A DNA stretch of 64,000 nt from Populus alba (GCF_005239225.2 NC_133292.1:12549965-12613964); one strand, 5' to 3'; shown: positions 24,054 through 42,930, counted from the first letter of the stretch. Notes: generated by a model not told the origin, from the sequence alone. Translations and numbers: made by a program.

Positions 24054-27000
24054 TCATGCTGTTTTCACCTTACGAGAAGGAGGCCGTCGGAATAAACTTA
24101 TAAGATCGTCAAGACCCTGTTAAACAGCATCATTGGAAATTCAGCTTTTTAGTTCAGCTCATTCGCATATGGTTGTGAAGGTGGAGTAGCCAAAAAAAAT
24201 TACATTCAAAAAACAATGAAAGCTTGATAAATAGAGATGAGAGGGTACCCTTGTTGTGATGACAAGGAAAGTGAAAAGTATAATCAAATATGACCCTAGC
24301 ACTAGAAGCAACAGCAAGTCGAATGTTACGCTAGCAACCTGTAACAACACATTTGAACTGATTATCATTCAAGTCAGTGGAGAAATTAATAATTTAGTTC
24401 CTACAAGACAACAGGTGCAATAACATGGAAATAAAATGCATCTCAAAGGTCAAAAGAAAATTCTGGTTAGTAAATACAACAAAGATTGTGCTGTAAAGGG
24501 CAAAAATACCATGGATAAATGAATGTTACAAGGGGATTTCCTAGATCTGGTAATGCATAGGATCTTAGAGAAAGAAATTTGGAGACAATTCTATTCTTCA
24601 GTCTTTTGCTAAGTGACTGGTCTCAGCACTTGAGTTTGCATCCCTGCAATTATCCCAGCACTCGAGACTTACCAATGTTGCACCAAAAAATGACCCAGCC
24701 AAATCAATGCGTGAACAAAGCAATTTAGGTTGTGATTGTTATAGTTTGGAAAAACAACGAGAGGAAGACGGTGAACTAAAAAGTGATACCCACATGTCAT
24801 TCATTAAATACGTTTTTGAGACACTTGTGTTCAGATACATAAAAAAAACGTCTTTTCCGACAAAAAGAAATATCCAGCTATGAAAATGACACAAACAGAG
24901 AGAGAGGGAGAGAGGCACGTTAAAAAAAAATAATTTCCAACTGGAGAAAAAAAAATAAGAACCTGATAAATATTTAGTTTAGCTTTAGTTGAATCATAGA
25001 GTGTGAACATCCCATCAAGCACCTCATGATGCACATTTACTTCATGAGTATGATCTTCTAGTTCCTGCAGAAGGACAGAAACAAATCAACTCAAAAGTAA
25101 ACTATCGAAAAAACTGGAAGAAAAGAACTTCAATGTTTTCTTTGCAGTGTTACGCTGCAGCCTAATAAAACCCCCAGACCCCAAACCAAGACACCAAATC
25201 AAATTTCTCAGTGGGAAAAAATAACAGGTCTTTTCCAGTTTTTTAAATAGTATCATCAAACATCTCTTAAGCACTAGGTACTAGACAGAGGCATTTATAA
25301 AGCATCTTCCTGTGTTTTGGATAAATTGGATTCCAGAAGTCAGCATTGAAGAGACCATCAGACAGGGAAAAAATATAGGTGACCAAGAACAGCTTGCATA
25401 AAAATCAATCTGATAAAACTAGTACTTTGAAATGATAATGACATCGGTGTGAGCTCTATAGAAGGAGCATCCTTAACATAGAGAACAAAAAATAAATTTT
25501 ATTTCATTTTTTTGTATTGGGGGAAAAAACATAGAGAGAGAGAGAGAAAGATACATGAAGTGTTTATTCACATTAGCACATGAAAAAAACAAAATTTCTG
25601 CACCTACATAGAATAAAAGTTAAACAGTTGCCAAACAGAAAGGAAGCTGGCTGTAATGAAAGAAATTTAAATATTTCAACTCAAATTAGCAATTTTGGAA
25701 AATATAAAAGAGCGTAAATATCCTACACAGTAGTCTGCAGTTAACAAGGCCTGGCACAAATTTGAGCAAAAAGCACCATTGACCATACAATAAAGAAAAC
25801 CATGAAAATAATATTTGTCCAAGAACATTTGCAAATAATAGACCTTTTTCAGTGCCATGACAAACGGGTCATTCTTTGTTAGAAATGGCACCACTCGAGG
25901 TGTTTTTGACAAAAGATCCAACCATGATCTTATGTAAGGAGCATTGACAGCCAAACTAGTGTTGTCCGCAAATATTTGAATGTTCTTCCCTTGGCAACCA
26001 TAGATATGCCTCTGTATGGAAAAAAAAAATATCTCAGAGAACACAAAACTAAAGAAGTTACATGATCCAACAATTTAGCCATTTGTAACCAACTTGTTCC
26101 TGGTATGAAAATCCTGACACAGTACCCCATCATATTGTTAATTCTAATATTCTGAAACCCATGCATGTTAGCAGCATTTGCACATGTAAGCACACAGCTG
26201 GTGCCTTGATCTCACTCCCAGTGAGTGCTACTTCACAAAATTAGTCTTCAAACAAATGAGTACTGAAGTCAAAACCTCAGTATCAGGATCCATAACAATG
26301 CATTAAAGCTCATTCTAAGGTATGTGACCTTACCGCAATACTCTCAGCAACTAGCTTGATGCTTCTAACTATTGCAGTTTCATTAATAAAATGTCTGTCC
26401 AGAGAAACATGATATCAGTATTGCGGAAAAATATAAGATCAGCAATATTTTCTTTATAAAAGAGGTTCAGGTTAAAAAACACAACCTGCTATCAGACAGA
26501 CCTCCAGTACTTTCTAAGAGTTCAGGTGCTGTCGATAGTTCAGAAAGGGTAGCAGCCGTCACTCTCAGCTTTGAAAACTTTTCGTGCTCCCAAGCTACCT
26601 ACAGCAGGTCAACAGCTATATCACCGAGACCAAATGAGAGCATCGAAAGTACATAGTGTTTGAATCAATTAAACCAAAATTCTAGTAAATGACAGTAAAC
26701 CCCATCCGTAATACCAAAAAAGGATGCATACACAAAGTAAACTTATGTCAATCATCACGATAACAATATCAAAATATTATTTTAAGAATAAACAGCTGGT
26801 CATCTAACACACAGTTTGCTTTATGATGGCTATGCCACTATCTTGTTAAATGATGAAAACTCCTCTCCTTGTGCTGCAGCACAGATAACGAGAAAGAAAC
26901 CATTTGGGAAGAAAACCATCGATTTCAATGTCCAACACAATTGTCCAATGTTTACCATTTAAGATTGACAAAAATATTTTTTCTTGAACCGGTAAGCCAG

Positions 27001-30000
27001 AAAAATGTTAAGGTTCAAATTTTCTGGTAAAACTGACTTACTCGAGGATTTGAAATATTAATTTTCTTGTGCTTGAGACCAACTTCAAAGCCCAGTTCTT
27101 CTGCTACAGTAGAGAAACCCTACAGAAAACTCAATGGGTCAAACCACAAAACATAGTAATGCTACTTGGCACAACAGAATAACAGCCCTGTACTATTTAA
27201 TGTTTCATCAGCTTACTTCAAAAATTTGTTTAATAAAGGCATTCTCAGGAGGCTTGGACACATGAATCCACAATTCATTATCCCATGAGCCAATACTATT
27301 TAAGCAAATAGCATAATCGATGCTCTCTCGTAGACGTTGATCAAAGCTCCGAAGCCACTTCCAAAGCAAAAATACTAAGATAAGCAAACCAAAGCAAAGA
27401 AGTAGATTGTACAATTAAGTTCATAGAAAAGATGATAGGATCTATGCACCTTGTGAGTTCCATTGTAGTTATAAGGTCCACCGGATGTTAGCCCAAAAAG
27501 TAAATTATACCGTCCTCTTGTCTTTGGGTTTGAATAAAGAAGAGAAAATAGCCTAGCTAATTCAAGAAGAGCCACAACGCCACTCCCATTGCTATCACTT
27601 CCAACAGATAATGCCTACAAGTGTAACTACTTTCACATCATTACACAGTGCATACAAGTTGCAATAGTTTATATCGAATATAATTTACATACAGGAGCAG
27701 TTCCAAAAGTATCATATGATGCTACAATAGCAATAGTTGGAAGTTGATTTGGATCTCCATCTGCTTTCAGTCCTGGCAACCACCCCTGCACAATTTAACC
27801 CATCATTCAGTTTACAAATCATCAGCACTAGCATGAAGAAGAAGCCCAGAGACCTCAGCAAGATTTCCCAGATTACAAACACGAATAATAAAAACAGCAA
27901 CTAAATTATTTAATAAGGGTGTCTAACAATTGTTAATATTTCTATGTGCTGAAAATAGAGTGAATTATATTAATCAGAATTACAATACTTCTAATTGTCA
28001 ACACAGAACTTTGAAACCAATATATGATTTGAATTTGTTTGTCAAGTAACATGCTTTTACACCTGAATTTACATTCTGCTTTTGAAGTTCCCAAATTTTA
28101 GTCTTTCTTGAGCACAGTTTGCACAGCCATTAACAAAAGGTTGTATGTTAATCTATAGGTGCCAACACATAATTGGTGATGGCTGTTATATTTAAACAAA
28201 TACTGTAATGGTGTGTGCTGAAATATTCATAATTATCTATTAAACCTTACACGGCAGAGGGCAGAACACCTATTAAACCCAGAACCCATATCTTCATCAT
28301 GTCTTAAGTTCAATACAATTAAATAATGTTTGGAAAGAGGCTAGATTAGTTTTGACAAGTGTTCCTGGGCTTTTACGATGCAATAATGTAGCTAAAGATA
28401 ACAGAGCAGAGACCGGAATAATAAATTCTTGAGAAACAATGTGTATATCAAAGCAAAATACACCATAAGTTACAAAACTGCACTGAAATCATATACAACA
28501 GGTTTGTTCAGCATCAGCATTGATTTTGATTGCAATACATTTGAGGCCAATGCATTATTGTTCCCTTAGCCAGCAGAAACTGGGGGACCCAGTAGCCATG
28601 TTTCTAGCAAGTGAAATATATCAATGATGACATGCTCATGGCATGCAACAAATTCCAGTTCATTATGTCTAGTCATTTCCAATGGAAAGAAGAGTTGAAA
28701 GTGGACCTGAATGTTTGTGATGCTGGGAGATGCAATTCTCTTAGGTTCTGGAGCAGAGACAACAAGCTTATAGCTGCAAAATTTCCAAGCAAAAATGAAT
28801 GCAAGAGCGCCCATCAAACATATTATCAATCTCAACAAAAACAAACACACACACATGTAAAATCACATTTCATGGGCATGACCAACCATGAGTTGGAAAT
28901 ATGATATATTTAATGTTCGAACCAGATAGCAACCAATACAGGATGGCATTGCATGTTTTTTATTTATATAGAGCATCAATATCATGGTTTAATCAGCAGG
29001 GGAAAATAAAAATTAAACTCCAAAATAAGGAAGCATGGGGGAAAAAAAAAACAACATGACAAGAATAAGTTCATACAAAATGGGTCTTGTTTGTACCAAT
29101 TTCTGGCTCAAGAAATTGAGAAAATCATTACCCTACAAAAAGAAACTAAACTGAACCTCTGTCCTCCCTCCATGAAAAGTTCACCTTAGGATTTGAGCAA
29201 CTTCCCCTTAACTCATATTACCATCTTGTAGTGCTTAAATCTGCATGTCACCTACTTAGCAGTTTCTTTGTTTCTTTCTTATATGTTCAGAATAGATTCT
29301 CTCAGGAAGAGTATAATTATTGCTCAGATATTCTGATTCACAAAACATCATAGGTTACATCCAGAATTATAAACCCAGAGTTTGCTCAAATGTATTATTT
29401 TCTATGCTGGGGACATAAAAATTTTAACTAGAATTCTCACTTTCCATAATAAAGTTAGGAACTAACCCGCCAGTCGTCGCAGTAGCAGGCTGACCAGAGA
29501 CATCACTCCTCTTGACATCAGCCAACACAGCATCAATGTCATCATCCTCAAAAGCAAAATATACCGGATACTGCACCAAAAAATTTCACAACAAAAACAG
29601 AATCACCCAAACCATTTCAAATAAAATGATAAAATATGCTAAGCATGAGCATATCTCCTCACCAAAATCGTTTTTTTTTCTTCCTTCTCATTTTAGTTAA
29701 AAATAAGAAATTAGACCAACCTCAAGAACAAGCTCAAAAATAGTAAAATCGGATCCAACAGTTTCCTGCATAAGCAATTCCTATAGAACACGCAGATTTT
29801 AAGCATAATTTTTTCCACTCACAGGTATATTGGCATGAATAAGCAATCGTTCAAGCTCCACCAAAACAGTCTTCATCAGCTCCTTCTCACGAATTTGATA
29901 CTTACTCTCCGTCGCAGCTTCTCTATTTTCAAAATTAAACATTTGCGGCAGCAAAAACAATAATCCTCCTAGAGGCTTTCTTTGCGAGATATATTCTGTC

Positions 30001-30373
30001 ATTAAATCAACCAATTTAATTACTTCACTAAATTTAATTAAGCTCTAAAATCGATTGGAGAAGCAATTTGACCTTTAACGAAAGTGATGTTCAATTCGCG
30101 AACAGGAATGATGAGGACAGTGCGAGAAAGATCAACGCCGGGTGCGAAATGCAAGGAGCCGGCGTGGTGGTTCAGGGTGGCGAAACGAGATCCGAAAGGA
30201 ACGCCGGATATATCGTATTGGATTAAGCGGTAGACATCGACGACGGTGGCGGCGTCGCAGAGCTCGACGCAAGTGACAAGGATGAAGACGAGAGCAATCA
30301 TTGAGTAGATTGATTCTAGCATTTGACGCTCTCGCGGATTCTTCGACGACATAGTTGTTGGATTTGATTGCAT
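24054..30373 (-). CDS. NCLN: Nicalin (BOS complex subunit NCLN)
   Basis: Nicalin is an ER membrane glycoprotein related to nicastrin, with an inactive M28-peptidase-like lumenal domain; it works with NOMO and TMEM147 at the translocon (known in animals). Exons from the start: 30073-30373, 29823-29995, 29721-29765, 29467-29570, 28707-28773, 27693-27785, 27450-27614, 27217-27357, 27042-27119, 26486-26598, 26334-26394, 25844-26011, 24963-25064, 24249-24338, 24054-24116. They give 587 aa, or 572 without the 45-bp third exon; Arabidopsis has about 565. Landmarks are an N-terminal signal/anchor (SMIALVFILVTCVELCDA), DVYRLIQYDISGVPFGSRFA, PVYFAFEDDDIDAVLADVK, a peptidase-like core (AIVASYDTFG, GSDSNGSGVVALLELARLF) and a C-terminal membrane span (FDLLLLLVLGSYLIILFTFL) before a short basic tail. 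Translation may instead start at the Met codon 30350-30352 (MSSKNPRERQ), seven residues in, as orthologues begin near there. Confidence 0.93.
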
Positions 30374-30535
30374 TGGATCTGATCTAGGGTTTCAATGATT
30401 GATCGATCTGTGAAGAAGAATACAAGTATCTGTAGTGTTTAGTTTAGTGTTTGTGATGATATTAGTAGAGAGAGAGAGAGAGGCTTGTTGACTGCACGTT
30501 GTTCTGTTTAAAATGAAATTTGATTGGATATGGAA

Positions 30536-31300
30536 AAACTCAAATTAGTCCCTCGACTATGTATAGTTTTTTATAATAGTCCTCCAACTTTTGGTTTCAT
30601 CAATTGGTTCTCCATCTATATACATTTCATCAGTCGGATGTCATCCTTTTATTAAAAATCGGAGATGACCACCTTAAATGTTAAGAAATTTATAACTGAA
30701 ATTATTGTTGTTAAATTTCTATATAACTTTGAAAATTTGGATCCAGAGTTTGATCCTAATTAAGTTTTTAATTAAACCAAATAAGTTGACCACATTGTTT
30801 GACATGGTTAAATTTTTTATAATTTAATTGATATAGTCAAATTTGCTCCAAATTCAATTAAATAGATATCTAAAAAAATAAGATAAAAATACTATTGTGT
30901 TATTAAAAATGATTGACCTGATAATTTAAATTTTTTTTAGTTTATTTTTTAAAATAGATATATCAAAACTATCTAATTGCTGTTATTTTAATTAAGATAA
31001 GTTGGGATATATTTGGCATAATCGAAGCAATTCTATGTTATAAGTTTACATATGTTTATGGATGTATTGAGTGTGAGGGGGAATGGGTATTTTAACTTAT
31101 AAGACTTGGGGAAATTAGGGTTGGTAGGGGAATATGTGACTAAGATATATACTATTTAATGCAATCTTTAATTTTTTAAAAAAAAATACAGGGATTTGAT
31201 TGGAGGAAAAATTGTATATAGATGGAGGAAATAATTAGAATTGGTAACTAGAGGATCCAATCGAGAAACTATGTATAATTGGGGGATGACATGATGCATG
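30536..31300. mobile_element. Candidate non-autonomous DNA element with imperfect terminal inverted repeats
   Basis: The left end carries TCCCTCGACTATGTATAG, then GTCCTCCAACTTTT, CAATTGGTTC and TCCATCTATATACA. The right end reads as the complement in the same order: the minus strand carries CCCAATTATACATAG with CTCGATTGGATCC, then CCTCCATCTATATACA. Order and spacing suggest inverted repeats of about 100 bp. Precise ends and target duplication are not resolved. Confidence 0.4.
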
Positions 31301-32735
31301 TCCAAAACAATTGGAAATAAATTGTCGTGGCAGTTTATTAACAGGCACTATAATTTATTCAATCATGAAGCATGAATCAAATTTTTAGTTTTTGTGGTTA
31401 TCTATGTTAGATTCCATCGTGTCATGACCACAATAATTTTTCTAACCTGAAAAAAAAAAAGTGGAGAGTTATATTTTTAAAGAAGTAAAAGAAATTTGAT
31501 AATTAAGTTAAATTTTGATATGATAAATAAAAATGAAATTACATAAATTAAAAAATAAATATAAATCAAGATATTTAATAGTGAAACATTGATACTTTAC
31601 TTGATCGTTTTTATTGAATTTGTTTATTTAAATTAATTTGTAATAAAAATCAATAAACAAATAAAATTTATTGAGAAAAATAAAAGGAAAAAAAATTATA
31701 TATAGTCTCACACTCACACACACATAAACTAATGATAAATCATATTAACCTCATAAAAAAAATTAAAAACCCCTAAATAAAAAAAAATAACATAGTAGAG
31801 GTATTAATTAAAAAACAAACTTAACAAATAATTAAATAAAGACATGAAAAAAGGTATTATTGAGAAAAAAATAAAAAAGAGTTAGCAACATACAAAAAGT
31901 CTAGGTGTGTGGGCTTTGAAGCTCAAGCCTGCACACTGGGTATATTATTTTTTTTAAGAGATAAACAATCTTTATTTTTTAAAAAATAAAATAAAAAGAC
32001 AACATGTTGTTTGTTGTGGCAAACAATTCCGTTCACCATTATAGTGCCTGAAAAATTGAGCATAAATGTTTTTTTACCAAAAAAATCTTGTTTTTAATCC
32101 ATTTCAGCCACAAAAATATCCTACAAACACCATTGGAATACCCATAAATCAATATATCAACCTAATAAATAATAAAAAAAGGGTTCAAACCACAAAATCA
32201 AACCGAAAAAATTATTCCATCCTTGACTTAAATATGGTTTTTTAGGCTAAATTAAGACTTAAAACAACTACTATAAAAACTCTTCTCACACAGTGAAGTC
32301 CATTAACATTACTTTTAACTTATTAGGTGGTCGTAGTTGTTGCTAATGAAGAGGTTTTTCTATATTTGATGGAGTCTGACATCTCTTATCTCTCTTTCAA
32401 TGAAAAAATAACTGAAAAATAAAAAAAATAAAATTTGATATCAAAATAGAACTTGCCAAAATTAAAGGGATTGATTATCTAATAGCAAGAAAAAGAATGA
32501 GGGATAAAAATATACTTTCCAAACAACTTACAAAGCCGTCATTTATGTGACCCATAATTTCCATTCCAGTCTTCTATCTTGCAATTCAACCCTTCATCTA
32601 AAAAAAATATACAATTAGATGCTAATTTTGACTCAAAATATCTCAATTATGTAAAGTAAAAGTTTGAATAACAAACTAAAAATGATAAAAAAAAAAATTG
32701 TTCCAATCCACAATTATCAACTGAATTTACGAGTC

Positions 32736-32774
32736 AATATATATATATATATTATATATATATATATATATATA
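32736..32774. repeat. TA microsatellite
   Basis: TA dinucleotide run broken by one ATT phase change. Confidence 0.9.
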
Positions 32775-33174
32775 TTTCAACACAATAAATAGGACAAGGT
32801 GAGTTTAATAATATAGTATGATAACTAATTAATATGGAGATTTGAACTTTGATGCAAAACAATCAATTAGCAAATCTTTAAAGTCTAAGAACTAAGAATG
32901 ATGTACGAAGAAGAACGACATTGGGTTTTTAGCCTTAATTGAAATAGCTTCTTGAACGAAAAAATTCCCAAATTTTCATCCCAACAATTCCATTGCAATG
33001 CAGTCCATATGTTTATTTAGGATTCCATTAATTCTGACCATTCATAGATGAATTGGGACTCAAGCAACGAATTTTTAACACAATTCAGCTTTTGTCTTCA
33101 TAGGAGCCGCCCAATTCCGAGCTACTAGCTGGCATCAAGCTCTTGGTATTTTGCCCATCTGCTGCAAATTTTTT

Positions 33175-33340
33175 TTTTTTTTATTTTATAATTCTAAATC
33201 ATTAAAATGTGTTGATATAAAAATTAAATTTTAAAAAATAAAGAAAATATATTATTTTAATATATTTCAAAGTATAAAATGCTTTATATATTTTTAAACA
33301 AAAAATATTTTTTTAAAATATTACTTTCACAAACGTAATC
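33175..33340 (+). repeat. Copy of dispersed AT-rich repeat family
   Basis: Shares the motif series TGTTGATATAAAAATT, AAAAAATAAAGAAAATAT and TTTTAATATATTTC, and an ending of the type AAACGTAATCACTACC, with copies near 48240, 50460 (inverted), 53345 and 53640. Confidence 0.5.
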
Positions 33341-34106
33341 ACTACCTTTATAAGGACTCACGTGGCAATTGACAGTTTTCTTTTTTCCTGTTTAGTTTAT
33401 ACTTGCATGAGGCCTCAACCACGCTAACAACCATTAAAAATGCATCCACAGGTTGAAGATGAAGTTAAGAGGCAGAAGCACAACAATTTTGGAGGCGATT
33501 TATGACAGAAGACTTCTTTCACTCGTATGCAAATATGGGGAAACTACGATAATGATCATCATGCCTTTCGGTGTATTGCTTCCTTACTCCCACAAAAATA
33601 AGATCCATCATGATAATTATCCGTAGATCCTACTTCGTTGTGAGTGCTTACCAACAATTAGGAAACATTAGTTTCAGAAGATGGACCTGAATTTATAAAT
33701 GAAAGTGTTAGGCAAATCCATTTAAAAGAATTCATGGAAGAGACAGAAATTAGATTATTCTGTATGATCTAATTACAACACTGTCGCAAAGCACTTCCAC
33801 CAGTGAAGAGCCTATGCTGGAGTTGCACGAGTCATGTTCTTTGCAGGGGGGTTTGACTTAAACCAGCAAGCTTTGCTTGAACTCACTTTAGAAAACCATG
33901 CAGTTCCATTTCTGAGTAACCCTCGGGATGGTTTTTTTCCGCGGGAACATTCTCAAGGAATTCAACATAGGTTGACCAAATCAAGGGAGAATTGCAAACT
34001 GTAGTGCCTACTAAGTTCATTGGGAAGCATCTCATTCAGCTATGACATGGTTTAAGTGTGGAGGGGTCGTACACCTTTGACAAGCTTGAGCAAAGATCTC
34101 AGTCAC

Positions 34107-37100
34107 TTAGTCTTCCCCACTATCTGGGAAGACAAGCTTCAGGTCGTCGTTATCTCTGTATACTTGCACAAGAGCAGCAGCTTTGTATACAAACATCCCA
34201 AACATGGCAGGCACAATCTGAGGGAGATCAGCAGAATGATAAGAAATTAAGAATCAACTCACTCCTATTTCATTCCTATCGCGAGACCACATGGGTAGCC
34301 AGACTACCACCCCAAAAAAATTGAAAACTCTAAACCTAGTGTGAGTAGATTTGATTTTTGTAAGATTCTTTAGTTTAATGCTAAGATATTTATTAAGCTA
34401 ACTGATCCCTATGAGCAGAGAATCGAACCACAATTTTTTCATCTCCAATAGCATTTTGGAAATTTTCTCCAGTCTGCAATTAAAACTGCAAAAGGAATGG
34501 TTTCAAGGAGCATATACCTGGATTTCAAAAAAATCATTGGGAAAATATTGATGTGACAGGACCCACAATCCATAAATTGCAGCCGGTATCACAATCCTTG
34601 GAGATGAAAGAGCAATACCACTTCCCTTAATTGATCTCTCGAATGAGTCCCTAAGATCCTCACTTCTTATCCCAATCCTGAGATAAAAAGCAGCTGCTGA
34701 CTTACAAAAAAGAAGAGAGTATATGATCACTTAATCAAAGAAATGAGTGGAGTTTTTCATTATACTTCTTAGACTTCTTTTTCCTGAAAATAGGAGGAAC
34801 CATTTCCCTGGAAAGATTGTCTGCATGTTGATATAAGAGTTGAAGGTATAAGCAACTGCACTGAAATTGAAAATGGTTAGATTGCCAGGATGAACACGGG
34901 TGAAAAAAGGTTCCTATTTTAGTCTTCCTAAAGGAAGCTAAAACATACAGTAAGTTATATCATACAGCTAAGGTCATTCAAATGTCAAATAATTGGATAG
35001 CTGACATCAAGAAGGTGTTAACTCATTTAAATAGATTACCTGTAGTTCAATGGAAAAACAGGCTGAACATATAAGTAAAAGTGTGTCAACTAACCTGAAT
35101 AGCACACCAATTGCATAACTAACAGCAGCCTGTATAATCAATACATAGATCAGTTTTCCGTGAGAAAATGATATTGACATTTCTTCAATATGTGTATAAT
35201 AAGACCTTCCAATATATGTACATAACAAAGGAAATTAATACCCTGTTTAGAGTAGCTTAACGACCATAGAAAGTCAAGGGAATTTAAGTATCTCACAACT
35301 GTATGAGATTCAATTACGATGATGTTTAAAATATTTTCCAGTTAAATCATGTCAGAAATTACCGATCAATTATAGCAGGGACCATGCCCTTTATAACAGA
35401 AAGATTATCTACAATATTAAGTTTTTGATACTCGTGCTGCTTTTTTTCTGTGAAAATTTTACCTGTACCGATAGAACTACTAAGCAATAACCGGTACATG
35501 CAGCTCCAATGCTAACTGATAAAAGCATAAGTTCCCTTTTGAGCTGCAAGAGTAAAAAAAGAATTCAGTTTGTTCTCAAGCATTACAACAATGAAATATT
35601 ATAGTGAAATTGTACTTAAAACTTCAAAGAAAAACCAGTAGGCCATAGGAAGGTACACAAGAACTAGATAATGCCTACAGCAGAATTTGCTCATTGGAAG
35701 AACAACATAACACTTGCATGCTCAAGTTCTTGTGTATCTTCAGTTAAGTAATTACAGTCTTTCCTAAACATAAAACTCATCCAATATTAAGCGAATTTGC
35801 CTAAAACAAATGACAAACATCAATCATCATTTTCAAAATACAAAGGACAATCTCAAGCAATATGCAGTACTAAACATGTAAAGGTAAATTTACTAAAATC
35901 CCATGCTTACTGGAGGAAGGAGAACAAAACTAAGATGAAAATGTGAACAATGAAATCCACCTAACAAGTTGACTTGAAACTTAAGAGAAAGACAACATCA
36001 ATCACTAGATATGCTGAGTTCAGGTAACTATCATACAGCTTCATATTCAAGAAGGTTCAGTCTCTTCCTTCTGTCACTATCATCCTGCAATGCCTGTGCC
36101 ATAACATGCATGGGTAAGCGATACTGTAAAAATTTAAATTTGACAATGATGTACCCATCTAAGCATTACCTTAGCAGTGGCTTTCTTGTTCATTGGGGCT
36201 GCTGCATTCTCACCTAACACCCACTCCTGGGTTCTAGACAGTTTCAAAAACCCACCATTATTATCACTTTCCATGACCTACATACATTAGATCAATAAAA
36301 AATCATTCATAAGAACATATTATAATAAAGATTCAGCGATCAACATGAAAAAAGGAAGAATCAATCATCCTTTGATATGAAACAAAAATAGAAGAAAACC
36401 TAAGGAAGAAAAAACAAAATGTGGGAAAAAATAAAAAAGAAAGGTTCTGAAACTTCTTTTTTTCATTGTGATTGTAAAAGAGTTCATTGTACCTGCTCTG
36501 ATTCTTGAGGAATGTCGGAAAGTTTATCATCATCAACGTCAACAAATTCCGCAACCCCACTCTGCCAAAACTTATCACAAGCTTTGGATATAAAATCTCC
36601 ATTTAGTTGTCTTTCCCTCAAGAACACTCGCAAAACATCATCTTCAGCAAGCTCACTCACTACAAAACAAGGAAACAAAAAAAGACAACACAATGACTAA
36701 TAGCATTAAAATGCCGACAGCCCATGAATCGAAAGGGACAAAACCAAAACCTCTAGTTTTGAAGCAATAATACACATTTCCTGCTTAACCCCGGTAATTC
36801 GAACTTACGGGAGCTGGAAAAACGGGGAGGAAAATCTATATATCAACGATCAAGGTCAGTCATAATTCTTCAGTACTTCATTACAACTCACTCGAACTCA
36901 CTAAAGAATCTAACTTTAACACTGAAAGCGCTACAGAACACAATGACATAAGCCTAAATCCATTTCAATATCTGTCAAAAAGTCTCATTTCTCAGAGTTA
37001 ACAAATGCAGCAAAATGGGTCTAAGAAATAAAGAACATCCTTCACTTTTATGCTAGAGAAATTAGTATTAACAGCAAAAATCCATACAATAAAACAAGTT

Positions 37101-37321
37101 TCATTAGTGTTGATAGTTCATATGATCATTTATGAAGCTTAAACTCTCTAGAACCCAAAAAAGAAAGAAACTTTGCATTGAAAACAGAGAGAGAGAGGCT
37201 TACATGGCTGAGCAGTAGCTCTTGACACCGAGAATGAAGGTGGGGTTTTCTTGAAAAGAGGAGGTCTTGGAGACAATTTTGGAGATGTGGAGAAGCAAGC
37301 AATTCTAGAGAGTGTATCCAT
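34107..37321 (-). CDS. Plastid membrane protein, AtpI / CGL160-like C-terminus
   Basis: Nine exons read from the start: 37204-37321, 36493-36659, 36170-36277, 36037-36084, 35463-35543, 35095-35129, 34766-34855, 34518-34677, 34107-34217, giving 305 aa with consistent phases. The N-terminus (MDTLSRIACFSTSPKLSPRP onward) is Ser/Pro/Lys-rich and acid-free, a likely chloroplast transit peptide. An acidic middle (ELAEDDVLRVFLRERQLN, DVDDDKLSDIPQESEQ) follows, then membrane segments LMLLSVSIGAACTGYCLVVL, AAVSYAIGVLF, IVIPAAIYGLWVL and AMFGMFVYKAAALVQVY. The layout of four segments with YLQLLYQHADNLSREMVP between resembles ATP synthase protein I / CGL160, which helps assemble the chloroplast ATP synthase. 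The family call is by architecture and partial recall. The start is the second Met of a longer open frame, chosen because the transit peptide begins there. Confidence 0.78.
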
Positions 37322-37908
37322 TTGACAATTTTCAGCTACTCTGCTATAATGATGATGGTGGCCTTTTCTTTTTCTTTTTGATGAGTGGATATGAAAACAA
37401 ATATCTATCAAGCGATTTGATAAAAGATATTTAAATCCCCAAATTTTTACATGGCTTAAAAGGAAAAAAACTTTCCAAGAGTATATTCTAAGGTTAATTA
37501 TAAACTTTAGCTACTGTGGTTTAAGGAATGTAATATATCAGTCCTTGCCGTTTTTTTTTAAATATTTTAGCACTTTTTTTTTTTATGATAACAAGAATTA
37601 TTAACAATTTGACAAAAACTAAAATTAATTTGAGAGAATTCAAAATTGCAATAAGGTGGAAACTTGTTTGAACTACATGATCCACATTGAATCATCTGGT
37701 AAACTATAGGGATCAAAATGTAACTAAACTATTGGATCGTAAGTTAAAAAAAACCATGTTTTCACATTTTAAAGAGAAGGGCTTAGCTTAAAACCATAAA
37801 ACTTAAACCCTCCACTTCGACGACGAACGGACCTCTTCTGCACTGCTAAATAAAAAAAACCTAACTTAGGAAGGACTGAAGCCAGAGAGAGAGAGAGAGT
37901 TGGAGAAG
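37322..37908. promoter_or_regulatory. Divergent intergenic promoter region
   Basis: A gap of 587 bp separates the start codons of two loci facing away from each other, the AtpI-like gene (-) and the RIN1 pseudogene (+). A GA run at 37884-37899 lies just before the RIN1 ATG. The two promoters must lie here; no TATA box stands out. Confidence 0.45.

Positions 37909-42930
<5,022 letters not shown>

Larger units (their letters stand above)
30374..34106. other. Intergenic between NCLN and the AtpI-like gene
   Basis: The NCLN leader and promoter include a GA run at 30467-30482. Beyond lie a candidate inverted-repeat element (30536-31300), about 2 kb of AT-rich DNA with a TA microsatellite (32736-32774), one copy of a dispersed AT-rich repeat (33175-33340) and the 3' region of the AtpI-like gene. 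No gene is supportable here. Confidence 0.45.

Noticed and set aside
34056..34324. Two overlapping plus-strand frames at 34056-34324
   Set aside because: They run opposite the last exon and 3' region of the AtpI-like gene and have no recognisable motif.
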